Origin: Cladorrhinum sp. PSN259
Lineage: Eukaryota > Ascomycota > Sordariomycetes > Sordariales > Podosporaceae
DNA: 64,000 nucleotides
Direction of reading: 5' to 3'
NCBI GenBank assembly: GCA_033725935.1
Contig: MU867096.1
Coordinates: 1-64,000, forward strand
Part shown: positions 1 to 11,700 of the stretch, piece by piece
Layout of the letters: each line of letters starts with the position of its first letter
How positions within the stretch are numbered: the first letter of the stretch is position 1
Translations under genes and position numbers: made by a program
The notes under the pieces: model-generated
Told to the model about the DNA's origin: nothing
Database searches by the model: none
The model's input: the letters and a program-made list of their open reading frames with translations, nothing else

Positions 1-55
1 AACTCTCCCAAAAAAAAATTAACCCCCCAAAACATGTCCAACCCCCGCCTTAACC

Positions 56-86
<31 letters not shown>

Positions 87-510
87 AAAAAAAGCCCAAA
101 AAAGCCCAAAAAGCCTATAACCAACCCAGTCCTATCCATGTTGTCACCACATTACTTTGATCCCCCAACCCAGGAATCCCGTTGATTCCATCACATAACC
201 GTGCTAACTCAGGTGAGGTAGTCGTATAATTTCCCGTGTCAAGTGACTCCTTTTCCCCAATGACACATCTGTATCACACCCATCCTCTTCCTCCTCCTCC
301 TCCTCCTCCTCCTCCTCCTCCTCCTCCTCCTCCTCCTCCTCCTCCTCCATAGCCCCCCATCGCGATTCTACAGCAAATGTTAAGCTCACTCGCTATACCT
401 CCTAAAATCTCACATCGAGACCCTCCCATTCCGAATTTTTTTTTACATGTCCAACCCACACCGACGATCCTGATTACTGTATCCATCCGAAAGTCCAAGT
501 TCATTTGAGC
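1..510. repeat. Gene-free, low-complexity start of window: poly-C/poly-A and CCT microsatellite
   Basis: A run of about 24 C followed by about 17 A occupies 53-93. An almost pure CCT triplet tract lies at about 285-348. The stretch is downstream of the minus-strand gene ending at 511, so it may hold that gene's 3' end. The frames open through the triplet tract encode only poly-Glu or poly-Gly and are not genes. Confidence 0.8.
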
Positions 511-1329
511 TTAATACAACCTCCGTTGATACACACCCGTCTCCCCGTCGCCCTGAGCCAGCTTCATGATTTCCTCCCTGATGCGCTTTCGCCTCTCCGC
601 TCTGCTCATCGGTTTCTGGGCCTTTAACTTCTCTTCCTCTGATTGCTTGTTGCCGAATGGTGAAGAAAAGGGACGACGCCACCAGGGTGTTGTTGTTTTT
701 GTTAAACCTCCTCCTGATTTTTCAGCTGCTACTTTCGCTTTCTTTGGTTCCTCGACCACCACCGCGTTCACGTTATCCTTGTCGTCTTGTCCTTCTGGTT
801 GCTGTTGTTGTTGGTCTTCAGACGCTGCTGCTGCTTCTCCATCCTGTTCTTGTTGCGCTTCGCTTTTATCTGACTCGGGCTCCGTAGGCTTCACCTCCAC
901 GTCGACGTGCATGGTTGGAGGACGGGAGGACTCGTAATCGGGGTCGTCAACGATGATGATTGTTCCATCTTCTAGTTCGGTGGTGGATTGCTTAAATCGG
1001 TCCGGCAAAAAGATCTTTGGCGAAGGTTTCGGAGGCGCTTTTATTGCTGCTCTGATTTCTCGTAGGGTTCGTTGTTGGATTGCGTACCCGCTCAGGAAGA
1101 GGGCGAGTGTGAAGAAGAATACTTTGAGTTGGGAAGAATTCTGTTAGTAAGATACATAGACGCACGTGGTGGTGCCGTGTGTGGTGGGACTGTGTACATG
1201 GACACAATGTGTGTCGTCGGGAAGAAAGACAAGGCTGGCGTTTGTGGAGTATAAAAACGCGGGAAGATGCATTTACATACCGATTGCCGATGAGAGGGCT
1301 ATTGAGACTTGGCCTGAAGTGAGGAGCAT
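511..1329 (-). CDS. Unknown protein with one N-terminal membrane segment, 219 aa
   Basis: I do not recognise this family. Two exons are read: 1329-1281 and 1121-511, with a 159-base intron (GTATGT donor, CTAAC branch about 20 bases before an AAAG acceptor). Splicing keeps the frame and joins a short start exon to a hydrophobic segment containing FFFTLALFLSG, so residues about 8-28 form one membrane anchor. A basic, proline-rich linker (RAAIKAPPKPSP) follows. Next come a segment rich in Asp, Glu and Gln with a short Gln run, a WWRRPF patch, and a Lys/Arg-rich helix with MSRAERRKRIREE near the end. The basic tail ending RRLY looks like a conserved terminus but has no assigned role. The unspliced reading would start at an internal Met or use a non-ATG codon and would lose the anchor. 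The gene model is fairly secure; the function is unknown. Confidence 0.7.
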
Positions 1330-2683
1330 TTTTGAAGCCAAGCAAGCGAGCAAGCAACAAAATGGCAATGTCTGTGTGTGTGTGAAAAGATGAGTTGTGG
1401 ATATAGTGAATCTCAAACTGTAGACTAAAATATGGATATCAAGAGAGTAGTGTAGAGATGGGTATCGTGTGAAGTTGAAGATGGGAATTACCCGCACAAC
1501 GTTTCTCCAAAAACCAGGGATTCCATATTTTCGCTTGGCCAACCAACCCCCCCGTTGACCACGCGCCGCCGCCCCTCCTTTTGACGCTGTGCCTTGGTTG
1601 GGCCCATGTCACTAAGCATTGGATCCACGTGGTTGGACGGGCAACCATCGCTTATCGAGCCAAAGATGATCGGCATCACCGCCAAGCAAAGCTCTGGGGA
1701 AAACTCCCATTTTCCAAGTGGGGGGCGCAATCGGGGAACCAGGAACTGGACGGAGCAAAGTCACCGCTCGCAACTCCAATTCCCAATCAAAGGTTCAGTG
1801 AATTTTTTTTTTTAAAAAAAAATAAATAAAAATTACCATCTTTCCCAGCATATGAAATGCTGGTTAGGAAAGGAGCAACTCGAGCTCTTGGCTGAGATCG
1901 AGATCAGGAAGCCCAGCGGTATGTCAGGCTGCTGGATCTCGACAGATGCCACGGAGGCCCCAGGAAGGGGGGTATGCTGTCTTGAGGTTAGCCAGCTTCC
2001 CTGCCCAAGACCTGAGATGTGGATAAAATAGTATCCTGGATTATCGCTTCTTCGCTCGCATTTATCCCATAGCATTCGAAACCAGCTCAGATGTTGATCT
2101 AATGCAGCATATGATTCCCAAGAACTCCGAAAACATAATCTCAAACTCGCTTTGTTTAGCAGGACTTTTTGTCAGTGAAATAACCAAAGAGCTAGCTAGT
2201 CTGAGGACTACTACATATGTACCCCCCTTTTTTTTGCCTGCTCTTTCTTCCAACTCATGGCAGCTAACGACAGTATACTATCTCATCCTGCTGGAAATAC
2301 TGCCAAAAATAAAAAAATAAAAAAATCTCTCAGTGTCAGTACCCATTTCTCACAGAAAGAGACAGAAGAAGAGTAGCAGGTCTGTGTCGTAGGCAACGTA
2401 ATGGAGCAAAGTGACATCTCGCGTCAAACTTCCTGAACACGCGTAGATATAAGCACGTTTGAACTGAGCATGAATAGATATGACGATTCCTATATATCTT
2501 CTTTTTTCGCAAAATCCCTGACCCACGCCAAATTCCGGTGTATCTTGCTTAGCTTAACAGCAAACCAAAATAAAGAACCACGATAGTACATTAGAAAAAT
2601 AAGAAACCTTTTTGGCCTTTTATGCTACACACACAAACAATACGTATATTTGAGATCCATCATCCCATTTAGCATCATATCAT
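1330..2683. other. Intergenic, 1.35 kb, no gene seen
   Basis: This stretch lies between the start of the unknown membrane-protein gene and the 3' end of WBP1, both on the minus strand. It contains a short TG run at about 1371-1383 and A/T-rich tracts near 1803-1832 and 2300-2330. Open frames are short and show no protein-like composition. Confidence 0.6.
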
Positions 2684-4216
2684 TTACTGAGTCTTCTTGG
2701 TCTCCTTCTTCTTATCAGCTGGCGGCGCGCTATACAACCACAGAGCGCAGAATCCAATCCAGCCCGTAACAGTGACCGCGATACCAGCAATCCAAGGCCA
2801 AGCACCGCTAATCGCAAAACTGCGAGGCCACTCGTTGTGAGCCATGTGGCGGACCGAGACGGTATTCTTCTCTTCGACATTGGAAAGGAATGGTCGCTTA
2901 TAGTTGACCTTGAAGTTGAAGATGCCGTGCTGATCTGGCAGCACGAAGTCAACAGAGTAGACGGCGGCGTCCTTGGTGGAGAGGGTCTTGTCAAAGTTGA
3001 GGGGCAGGCGGTGGAAGGGGGAAAGCATGCTAAACTCGAGCTGAATGGCGTCATTGGCAGGGACATTGAAGGCGGACCAGGTCTCGTAGGCGTACTCGGA
3101 GAGCGAGATGGTGTATGACTATGGAAGAAGACGAGTCAGCTATGGTAGGTAAAGGCCAACGGCGAATATAAACATACCACGTTGTTTTTGATGCGATAAA
3201 TGTTGGGGTTGGACTCATTGACGGCTTCCTCCTCGTTGAGATGGTGCTCAATCCAGTTGACCCTCAAGACACCGAGCTCCTGGAAGGTCCAGGCGCTGAT
3301 GCGCTTGGCGAACTCGCGGTTGTAAGTCTTGACAGTCTTGCCGTCCACCTTGGTGACCTCGGCCCCATCGAACCACCTGTCTTGCAGAAGCTCGGCGGAA
3401 CCTAAAAGGACAAGGCGGGCAGAGTTGAGGGCCTGGAAAGAAGAAACGAGGGAGAGTTGTTCGCCAGCGCCGAAGAGGTCGTCAACGACCTCACCCTGCT
3501 CCTTAGGGTTGTAGCTGTAGGCGGTACGAGGTGCGCGCACGATGGGCGTCAAAAGCTCGCTGGCGCCAAGCGCAGCACCAACACCGCGTGGGAAGGCAAT
3601 AACGGAATCGGCAGGGGCGCCGGCGCCAAAGATGTTCTTGATATCGGAGCGGACAGTCTTCGGTGTTGGGAGAAGCAGAACATCGTGCAAGTCGGCGGCG
3701 CTGGTGGTATCGTAGTTGAAGTGATCGACGACGAGTCCGGTGCGGTCCGCGGGGAGTTGGATATCGAGCTCAGCGAGGAAGGAGACGAGGGAGCTGGGGG
3801 CAGAGACGCCGGAGCTGAGGGTGACGAGCACGTTTCCGTTGGCGTTGAGGAATTGGACGAGGATATTAGGCGTCAGGTTGGGGCCGAGACCCTTCGTCTT
3901 GGTTGGGAAGAAGATGACATGGTCATATTTCCTCTCGCCCAAGTGGAAGAGGGCGAGAGACTCGCTCTTTGGGGTCTCGAAGGTGAGCTCAAATCCTCTG
4001 CCTGTGAGCGAAAGGGTCAATGGTTAGCAAAGTGGAATTCGTCTATTTCTCACTGCCGGCAAGTCACCACATACTAGTTAAATCTCCCAAGAACTTGGAG
4101 TAGTTCTCCTTGTCGGCGACATCGTCCAGGATCGCCAGCAGTCTGTTGCCAGTGGTGCTAACAGCCGACACCGAGACTGCAAACAAAAACGCAAATAACG
4201 AAAGGAGCGACCGCAT
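2684..4216 (-). CDS. wbp1: Oligosaccharyltransferase 48 kDa subunit (WBP1/OST48), 466 aa
   Basis: Three exons (4216-4075, 4001-3178, 3118-2684) join in frame at canonical GTATGT/YAG sites. The product is a subunit of the ER oligosaccharyltransferase, which moves the lipid-linked glycan to Asn in nascent proteins. It starts with a signal peptide (MRSLLSLFAFLFAVSVSA). A large lumenal region includes LAILDD and FFPTKTKGLGPNLTPNIL, typical of the WBP1/DDOST family. One membrane segment lies near the C-terminus (WIAGIAVTVTGWIGFCALWLY), followed by a short basic cytosolic tail. The protein ends KKTQ, a KKxx dilysine ER-retrieval signal; yeast Wbp1 also ends in a KKxx motif. Length matches the family (about 430-470 aa). 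The gene is divergent from the complex I 9.5 kDa gene with about 560 bases between the starts. Confidence 0.95.
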
Positions 4217-4778
4217 CTTGAAAGCAGCAGGGAAAAAGAGAGAGAAAAGAATTTTCCCACTTCTATATCATATGAAGAAGTGTGGGCACGAGTTGGAAAG
4301 TTTCAATGTTAAACAAGCGGCAGCGCATCTACCACTGCGAAGCTTCAGGTCCCGTAATCATTAATTGTGGTCAATTCAGCATACGTAGCCTTGCCAAGTC
4401 CCCATGTCTGAGAGGTGGTGTCTACCGGACCCACTCACCTTTTTGTGAAGGGGCTGATCCCTGCTAATTTTCAGAGCTCTCTCGAAGCTTGGATCACGTC
4501 GAATTACCCGCAGTTTCGCCGCCCAATTGGGAACCACCCTTCTCGCCATTACGCAGCGTACGAGAGATAGCTATCGGCACTCAATTGGAGCACTCGCCCG
4601 CGCCGACCACCCTCAGTCTTTTTGCTCGGCTCGATTCACTTCGATTTGAGCTTCGACAGCTCCTCAACCTTAGTTCTGTGTCTTGCGACCAGGTAAAAAA
4701 TAATTCTCTCCTTCGCGCTGCTTCAAATGCTAACAAGATACACCCCAGTCCCACTTCCCCTCCCCCTCCATCGAAACG
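4217..4778. promoter_or_regulatory. Divergent intergenic region between WBP1 and the complex I 9.5 kDa gene
   Basis: This 562-base region lies between two start codons that point away from each other, so it must carry both promoters. The half near the plus-strand gene is pyrimidine-rich, as is common upstream of fungal starts. I see no specific binding site I would defend. Confidence 0.55.
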
Positions 4779-5103
4779 ATGCCTCGCCCTCAGCCAGTCA
4801 CCCCCCGCTTCTGGGCCGGTCCCCTCCGCTACCTCCGCTGGTCAGCCCGCGAGCGCCCGGCCTACTTCTGGTCCGTCTTCGTCGGCGCCCTTGGTCCCGT
4901 CACCCTTGTCGTCGTCCCTCCCATCCGCCACAGGCTCGGCGACCACGATGCCGCCCCGATCCCCATGACCTATCCCAGTACGCCTCCTCCATCTACCCGC
5001 ATGAAAGTGACTATGTAATGATTTGAGGAAATGTTGACATGAGGTTGTAGTTCCTAGCGGCCCGAGAAAGACCCTCACCGGCTATGGGGATGAGGCGGAA
5101 TAG
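4779..5103 (+). CDS. nuo9.5: NADH:ubiquinone oxidoreductase 9.5 kDa accessory subunit, 83 aa
   Basis: Two exons, 4779-4977 and 5051-5103, are joined across a 73-base intron (GTACGC donor, TTGTAG acceptor). The product is a small accessory subunit of mitochondrial complex I, the fungal 9.5 kDa subunit, thought to correspond to mammalian NDUFA3. The N-terminal PRFWAGPLRYLRW and the hydrophobic stretch AYFWSVFVGALGPVTLVVV (one membrane span at about residues 29-47) followed by PPIR are characteristic. The second exon adds IPSGPRKTLTGYGDEAE, matching the expected family C-terminus. Length is normal. Without the intron the frame would run on into non-homologous residues. Confidence 0.9.
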
Positions 5104-5779
5104 ACCAGAAAAATCAACAAAATAAAGAAAGAACAAGGCAGAAAAAGGAGAAAGAACAACATCGTGAGCGGGAAGATGAAGTGGCGGTACATATAAAAAT
5201 AAACCGTGGGCGGATGAGGTGGTGGCCTAGCTTAAATGGAGCCGGGGGAATAAAGCTGTAGTAAACTGTACATATTGGGCGTTTGATTTATTTGGGCTGA
5301 ACTGGTGGTTCGGGGTCATAATAGACTCTTTCTGGAAGCAAGGGGATCTTCATTGAGAATGGGCACAAATGCCGAATTCATGATAAGAAGGGGTAAGGGG
5401 TCACCGAAACCATGACGTAGGCACCTCGTGCATCATAACAGCACGCCTTAGGCAACAGCAATCCATTTCCAGACCTTCTCTCACATCTAACCAGTTGCTT
5501 GAGGATAACTTTCAGACTGTCCGCACAGCAAGATGCCACACCCCTTTAAGTGCCACTTTGATCACCATGGTAGTTCTGCCACACCGGCTTTCCGCTGCAA
5601 TGCTGTATCCTTCTATGCCTACTTAGGCTCTCTGAGTCCTGCTTCACTCCGCTTCCCTATAAGCAAATTCTAGCCATACCCCTTTTTGACCTGTCCAATT
5701 ATGCACCTCAATTTCCGGTACTCGACGCCCTCGATTTCCTCTCTCCGCCACCGCCCCAAAACCCAGAAGGATATATGCT
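5104..5779. other. Convergent intergenic region, no gene seen
   Basis: This 676-base region lies between the 3' ends of the complex I subunit gene (plus) and the BEACH gene (minus). It should hold both 3' untranslated regions and polyadenylation signals. I see no coding frame or repeat. Confidence 0.55.
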
Positions 5780-8700
5780 CTACCTCTCTCTCTGGACCAG
5801 ATTCCATTCATACTGTTGAGATTACACTACGTTAGCCACTTTCCCAGTCAGTTCAATTCTTCGTTGATGGAAAAAACTAACCACACGCCCATCATCATCT
5901 CCCGTATAAATCAGCGTCGGCATCGGCGCAATACACGTAATCGCAGCCTCGACATTCGCCCCGTTCTCACTCTTGGGATTCACATGATCCAACCTCCTCA
6001 TAAACTCCAAAACCCACTTCCCAGCGGGCCCTACCGTCTTCCTCCAGACATTGACTCTGCCCCTCTTATGGCCCGTGAATACCAACTGGTTCTCGAGCCA
6101 CTCGCTTCCGGACCCTTCGTAGAATGCACAAGAGTAGATGAAATCATCCTGGCCGTCAACTCCACACACGTTCTGATCCAGGATCAGCTCCCCGTTCAGC
6201 GTGTACAGTAACACGTGCTGCCCACTGCAGAGCATGATATCTCCCGTCACGTCGTTGACTTGTGCACACTCGACTGGCCGTATAGTCGGTAACTTGCGGA
6301 TAAACTCGAGTCGATTAAGGTCCCACAAGAAAGCAACACCGTCCTGAGAAATTGTAACGATAGTGCTGAACGCTTTTGAAACTGCAATGTTGGACACTGG
6401 AGTCTTGTGTCCAAACAGAGAAGACCGCTGTTGCAGCTCAATGGGCTTTCCTGGACCGGTCTGGACCGTGTAGACCGAGACAACACAATCTTCGCCCGCC
6501 GTAATAAGCGTCTTCGAATCGGCAAAAGTAAGTGTAGATATCTGTCCAATATGCAAATTCTCATGCAGGCCAGCTGGCTTCCTGTTGTCACTAAAGAAGA
6601 ACCGCACGCTATTGTCGGCATAGCCCCATTCCAAGAACTTGTCATAAAAGGGTGGAAGATTAATCCTAAATGGCGATGCGCACAAGAGACGATCGAGCTT
6701 CGGCACATAGATGAGCGAAGCGACTCGTTCGTGGCTTTCCAAGAGAGGGTAAGGTAGTTTCGTCAACGCCGGGATTGACGTGTCAAGTCGCCTGATGGGG
6801 CAGCGATCATAGTCCCTCGCAGGGTGTGGTCTGCTAAAGACTTGGTGTGGGGTTTGGCCGAAGTTGTGAATGATTCCCGTGATGATGGCTCTTTCCTGCG
6901 GATCTGTGATATTGTCCAGATCTCTAGCGCCCTTGTATGAGAGATGATGGAACACGTTGAGAGCCTCAACCGCTGCTTCTCCTCGCTGCTTGTAACCAAA
7001 CACTAGGTCGATCCATCGGTGCAGCCTCTGGCTGACATACGGACTTTCGAGAGCCTCACGGTGCTTGGCGATAAAGATCTTGGGATCTCCCTTGGCCCAT
7101 GGTGGCAACGCGACATTGTCGATCTTGCCGGCACCTCCTTGGCGATCGCCAAAATTGTAACCGTTGATGTTCGTGAGGAAATCAGGGAGGTAGAAGAACT
7201 CAGGTGTCAGCTCACGGATATCAGAGCCGTTGTCCCTTGAAGAAGACGTCCAAGCACCTTCGATCGAGAAAAAGAGCCGGTCAGCGTGGTCAAACGTGCC
7301 GCCTTGGAGCAAGATGTACGACTGTACAAAGGGAGGCAGCCGGATCAGATATGAAGAAACAATCATTGCAGACGAGTAATGTGTCCCGTAATGGAATGGA
7401 GTCTCGCCAATCTCAGCCAGACTCTTATATCTCATGCCGAAGTCAGCAGCACGACTTGGAGTCTGTGCACCCATCGGCTTGGACAGATCTCTGAAAGTGG
7501 CCGGATTATTGAGATCTAGCTCTTCGCTTGTGTAATCAGCAAGAACCCATGGAAACACTGGATACTGTGTGAGGTCATTGAACGTTCTGCCAGCCATGGT
7601 GTTGACGAGCATCAGGTAGTGGAAATTTGATATTTCTCCCTTCTGCCAACGCCTCATCATGGGATTCCAAGCTGAGGAGTTGAAGATACTCCCAAATTTG
7701 GCGCCAAGCGTCTGCGGCGCATCCTCACTGAACTTGAGCCCTTCTAGGCGCCAACCATCCTCGGGATTGGGCAACAGGTTGGCGTCTCTGGTGTGAGGGG
7801 TCTTGGTCATGAGGCGCGAGTATATTTCATCCCGCATCGCCGGGTTGAAGGCGGTAAGGAGATAACTGCGACCATCAGTGAAGAACATCTCAATTGCGAC
7901 ATCGCGGAACAGGAACCGCCGCTTGGAGATGCTGAGAACATCACGCCACCTCCAGCTGCGCGATTCTTGATCCCTGCGGCCTTGGTCCTGGCGCCTTTCT
8001 CCCGGCTTTGTGCCCGTGATTATAATGGAGAACGGATCACGTTCTTCTGGCGGTGCCTGCCAGGCGTTGATGATCTCTCCATCCGCACTCTGAAAGAGAC
8101 CGTCCATGAGGTAAAGGGCCTCCTTTCCAATGATGAGGATACCCTCCGACGCATCAAGACCGATGATGCGAGAGATATTGAATACATTCTGAACTGCGTC
8201 TCCCTGCTGGAGGCGTCTCATTACTTTCCTGTTCTTGTCCTCAAAGCTCTCCTCCGTATCGGGATCATTAGGGTCCTCAACAAGTTCGTAGTCATCCTCA
8301 GGTGCAACGCTTTGCTGGCTCATCCCGTGAGGAGCTATTGATACATCTCCCGGCATTCCAGGATCTTCGCCTGCCCCATCAGCCCCGACTTCGACTGGAA
8401 GATTACCCGCGACCGGGGTCGTACCAATCCCTTGTGACGATGGGCGATCAGTACCCAACGTGTTGAGCTTCAACTTGGTAGAGGACGTTGCGTCGCTCCT
8501 CTTCGGGCGGTATTCCTGCTGTTGCTGGTCAGGATACTCAGGGAGAAGACGGAGACGCATCCGATTTCGACCCTCAGTCCTGTCTAACTTCCACTTGATC
8601 GCCTGTGGCTCACTAAAAACTGCACCTGGACGACGAAGTTCGCGGTCCATTTTCGCAAACGTGGCTGCCAAAAAGGCATTATCATCTTGCTGGTCTTGCA

Positions 8701-11700
8701 GCAGTCGTTGATGCTTATAGTGTTCAGTGAAGTAGATGCTCTTCATCCACGCGCTGTTCGCCATTTCGTGTCGAAGGAGGATGTTATCACGCTCAAGCCA
8801 CTCCATGTGCCACTGCTTAAGTTTGTCCTTTCGGTTCTTTAGCCTTGCGCGTGCTGTCTCAGTTGTGCGCTGATTCTCGGTTAGAACAAAATCCTCCCAG
8901 GACTTCGACATCCCCCCATAAAACAAAATGTTGAGAGATGGCCGGTGCTGGTCAACCCATTCAAGGAAAGCGGCGTCGTCCAGCTCAGTGAGCCGTTGGA
9001 ACCCCCTTGCCAGCGATTTTTGATCTGGCGTCATGGTTTGCTGAAGCAGCCCTGACGACTCCTCAGGCTTTTGTACAAGCATTATACGCCACAGCATCAC
9101 TGCGATAAGGCGGACGCGCTCCCGTGGGTCCATGAGTCTGTTGTATAGTTGATACCACACAAGTTTCATAAAGTCGTCTTCCACTGATAGGCATCCTAGG
9201 AGAACAGTTTGCCAGTAGATAAGCTGCTCCATGATAGACAGAGCCTCAGAGTCCTTAGTTTGAGGGTCGTCCATGTCCGAAAGCCGGAGGAGCAGAAGTT
9301 TCACAAAAGACGCCCGGATGGTGGCGACCGCTGAGCTACAAAGCCGAACGCTCTTTAGGGTTGCTACCTCTGGTCGTTGTAAGTACTCCAGCAGAGTACC
9401 AGTTAAGTCGATCGTCGTGTCAGCTCCATTCATGAACCATCCCTCAAAAATTGCCTCGACCATGTGAAGATTCAGGCGCGCCATGTTCTGCAAAATTCTG
9501 GGTTCTGCGAGGGTATTAGGGTCGAGCTGCACCGCGTTCTTGAGATGGGTGATAACGTTGCGTAGGATATACGTCTCGAAGTACGCCTGGTGTTCTTGAA
9601 ATCCAGGTGGCACTTTCAGGAAGAGCCCGAAGCCGGGGAACTCTTTCCGGACGAGCAGCTGGTCGGTGAACACACTGATGATGAGTTCCAGAATGCCTTC
9701 CAGAACGACGTTGCTAATCTGCTGGGTTGCGACCTTTTTCTTTGGTGACATAACATGGCTGAGACGAGCAGGGGCCGGAATTGAAGGTGATTGTTGAGAG
9801 GTGACGAGGATAAATGATGAGGGCCGGCGTAATGGCGTCCCACGGCCAAGTGGTGTGGGAGCTGACGCATCTAGCTGAGCTGCAGTAGTTGTTCTGATGA
9901 TAGGCGTAGCTGTGGATGACGATCCAGGGACCGGTCTAATAATGACATCGCCACCCTCAAACGTGAGCATCGAGTCCTTCGAGTTGAGCTCCGTGTCTGG
10001 AGTTACAGGATCAGCGCTAACAATAATAGGATACAACACCGCAAATAAATGTCGGAGATAATCGGATGATAGCGCAAAGTCTCTGAAACTGGCTGACCGA
10101 CTATGCATGTCTGCTAGAAACCGGACAACTGTCTGAAGCACACCAGCATTCGTTGTAACCCTTTCCTTGTCAGGTAACCTGGTTCCTAAGTAGATAGTTA
10201 GCAAACGGCCAACAAATTATGAACGCCGGGTCTCACTTCTTGGCTCGAGAGCTTGGCCCAGTTCCATTGACCGAGCTCTTGGTCTTGTTGGGATGGCTTC
10301 AAGGCCGCCAGAAGAGGAGCCCTTGAAGGGTTCTTGCTCGCCAGCTGGTGAGTCAGGGTCATCCTGATATTTGAGGATGTCTCGCAGGCCGTGTTGTAAC
10401 ATTGCAGTGATTACTGGCAGCACGTCCGGAACAGCCACCCGGTTGTTACCAAATATTTCCAGGAGGCTGAAGAAATCAAACGACTTGTCAAAGTTGATAT
10501 TCGCAACATCGTAACCGAAGAGAATGCTGAATAGTATTGGCCAGAGAGTTGAGATGTCCCACCACTGCTTTAGGCGCTGTGCCATGATCCAAAAACCGCC
10601 AGTTCTGGTGGCAAATTTGGTTGTATAGCCTGGCGGTTGAGTGACGAGGAGGCGGGCGAGGATTTTGCAGCCATGGACGACTATTTCTGGGTCATCCTCT
10701 GCAAGCAGATAGAGTAGCCACTGCCCGGTTGTCAGCACGTACTCCTTCTTGGGTTTCCTTGGGCCATCATCGAGTATCACCTTGTTAGTGACTGTTTTGG
10801 CAAACTTCTTGATGTCACCCATGTTGTTCTTGTCGCAAAGTAGGCGAGTGTACATTTCGAGAATTTTTATGCCTAACTGTTTCTTTGTAAGCATTTTGGA
10901 GCCATCGTTAAAGGATGATGATCCGGTCTCAACAGCGGGCGGTCTCCTCAAGGCGCCCAGGCCAGGAGTCGCCGATCTACTCGAAGATGAGACTGGCTTT
11001 GGGGTACGCGGCAAAGAACCAGGGGGTGTGTGAAAGGCGTAGGTGATGAACAGCGCAAGGGAACGATGGACCTCGGCATTGTAATTGCACTTGACCAAGC
11101 TCTCGAATGAGGCCATGAAATGCGGTGCGACATCCCCAGAGAGCGTTTCTCCTTTAAGGGCATCCAACAACCGTTTTATTATGCCTGTAACATTGTATGT
11201 GAGTGGAAAGAACAATGGGTACCCAAGCTTGATATAGGACGTACGCATTCGCAGTAACCGCTTGCTGTTGAACTGATGGTGCTTGCTCTTGACAGCGAAG
11301 GTCACAAACTGTTTGTAGTAAAGTTCCTGGGTGATAGGGGCCGATTTTCGCCAGGTATCAGGATCGATCAAGAGGATACGATATGCCAGGGGGTTCACGA
11401 TGAATGACTCAATCGGCTCGGCATGGTTGTACCCGACGAAGCTGAGTACCAAGCTGAGGAGCTGAAAACTTAATTTGTCCTTGTCCTCGTTGGAAAGGGG
11501 AAGCCGCCATGATTGTGACTGAGCGTCCGAGACTGGTATACCATAACCCAGCTTAGCCCGGATCAGCATACTCAAGATAGCATATCCGTTATCCCGCTCC
11601 ATGGCCTCGCTGTTCCTCCAGCTTTTGTCGATACAATGAAGCATGATCTCGACACTACGAAGCAATTCATCGCAGGTCGACGATCGCTCAACCAGTTTAA

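Noticed and set aside
204..389. A poly-Glu minus frame through the CCT tract
   Set aside because: It is a microsatellite translation with no flanking protein-like sequence.
3457..4077. A 206-codon plus-strand frame opposite WBP1
   Set aside because: It is antisense to WBP1 exon 2 and crosses its first intron, with no protein signature.
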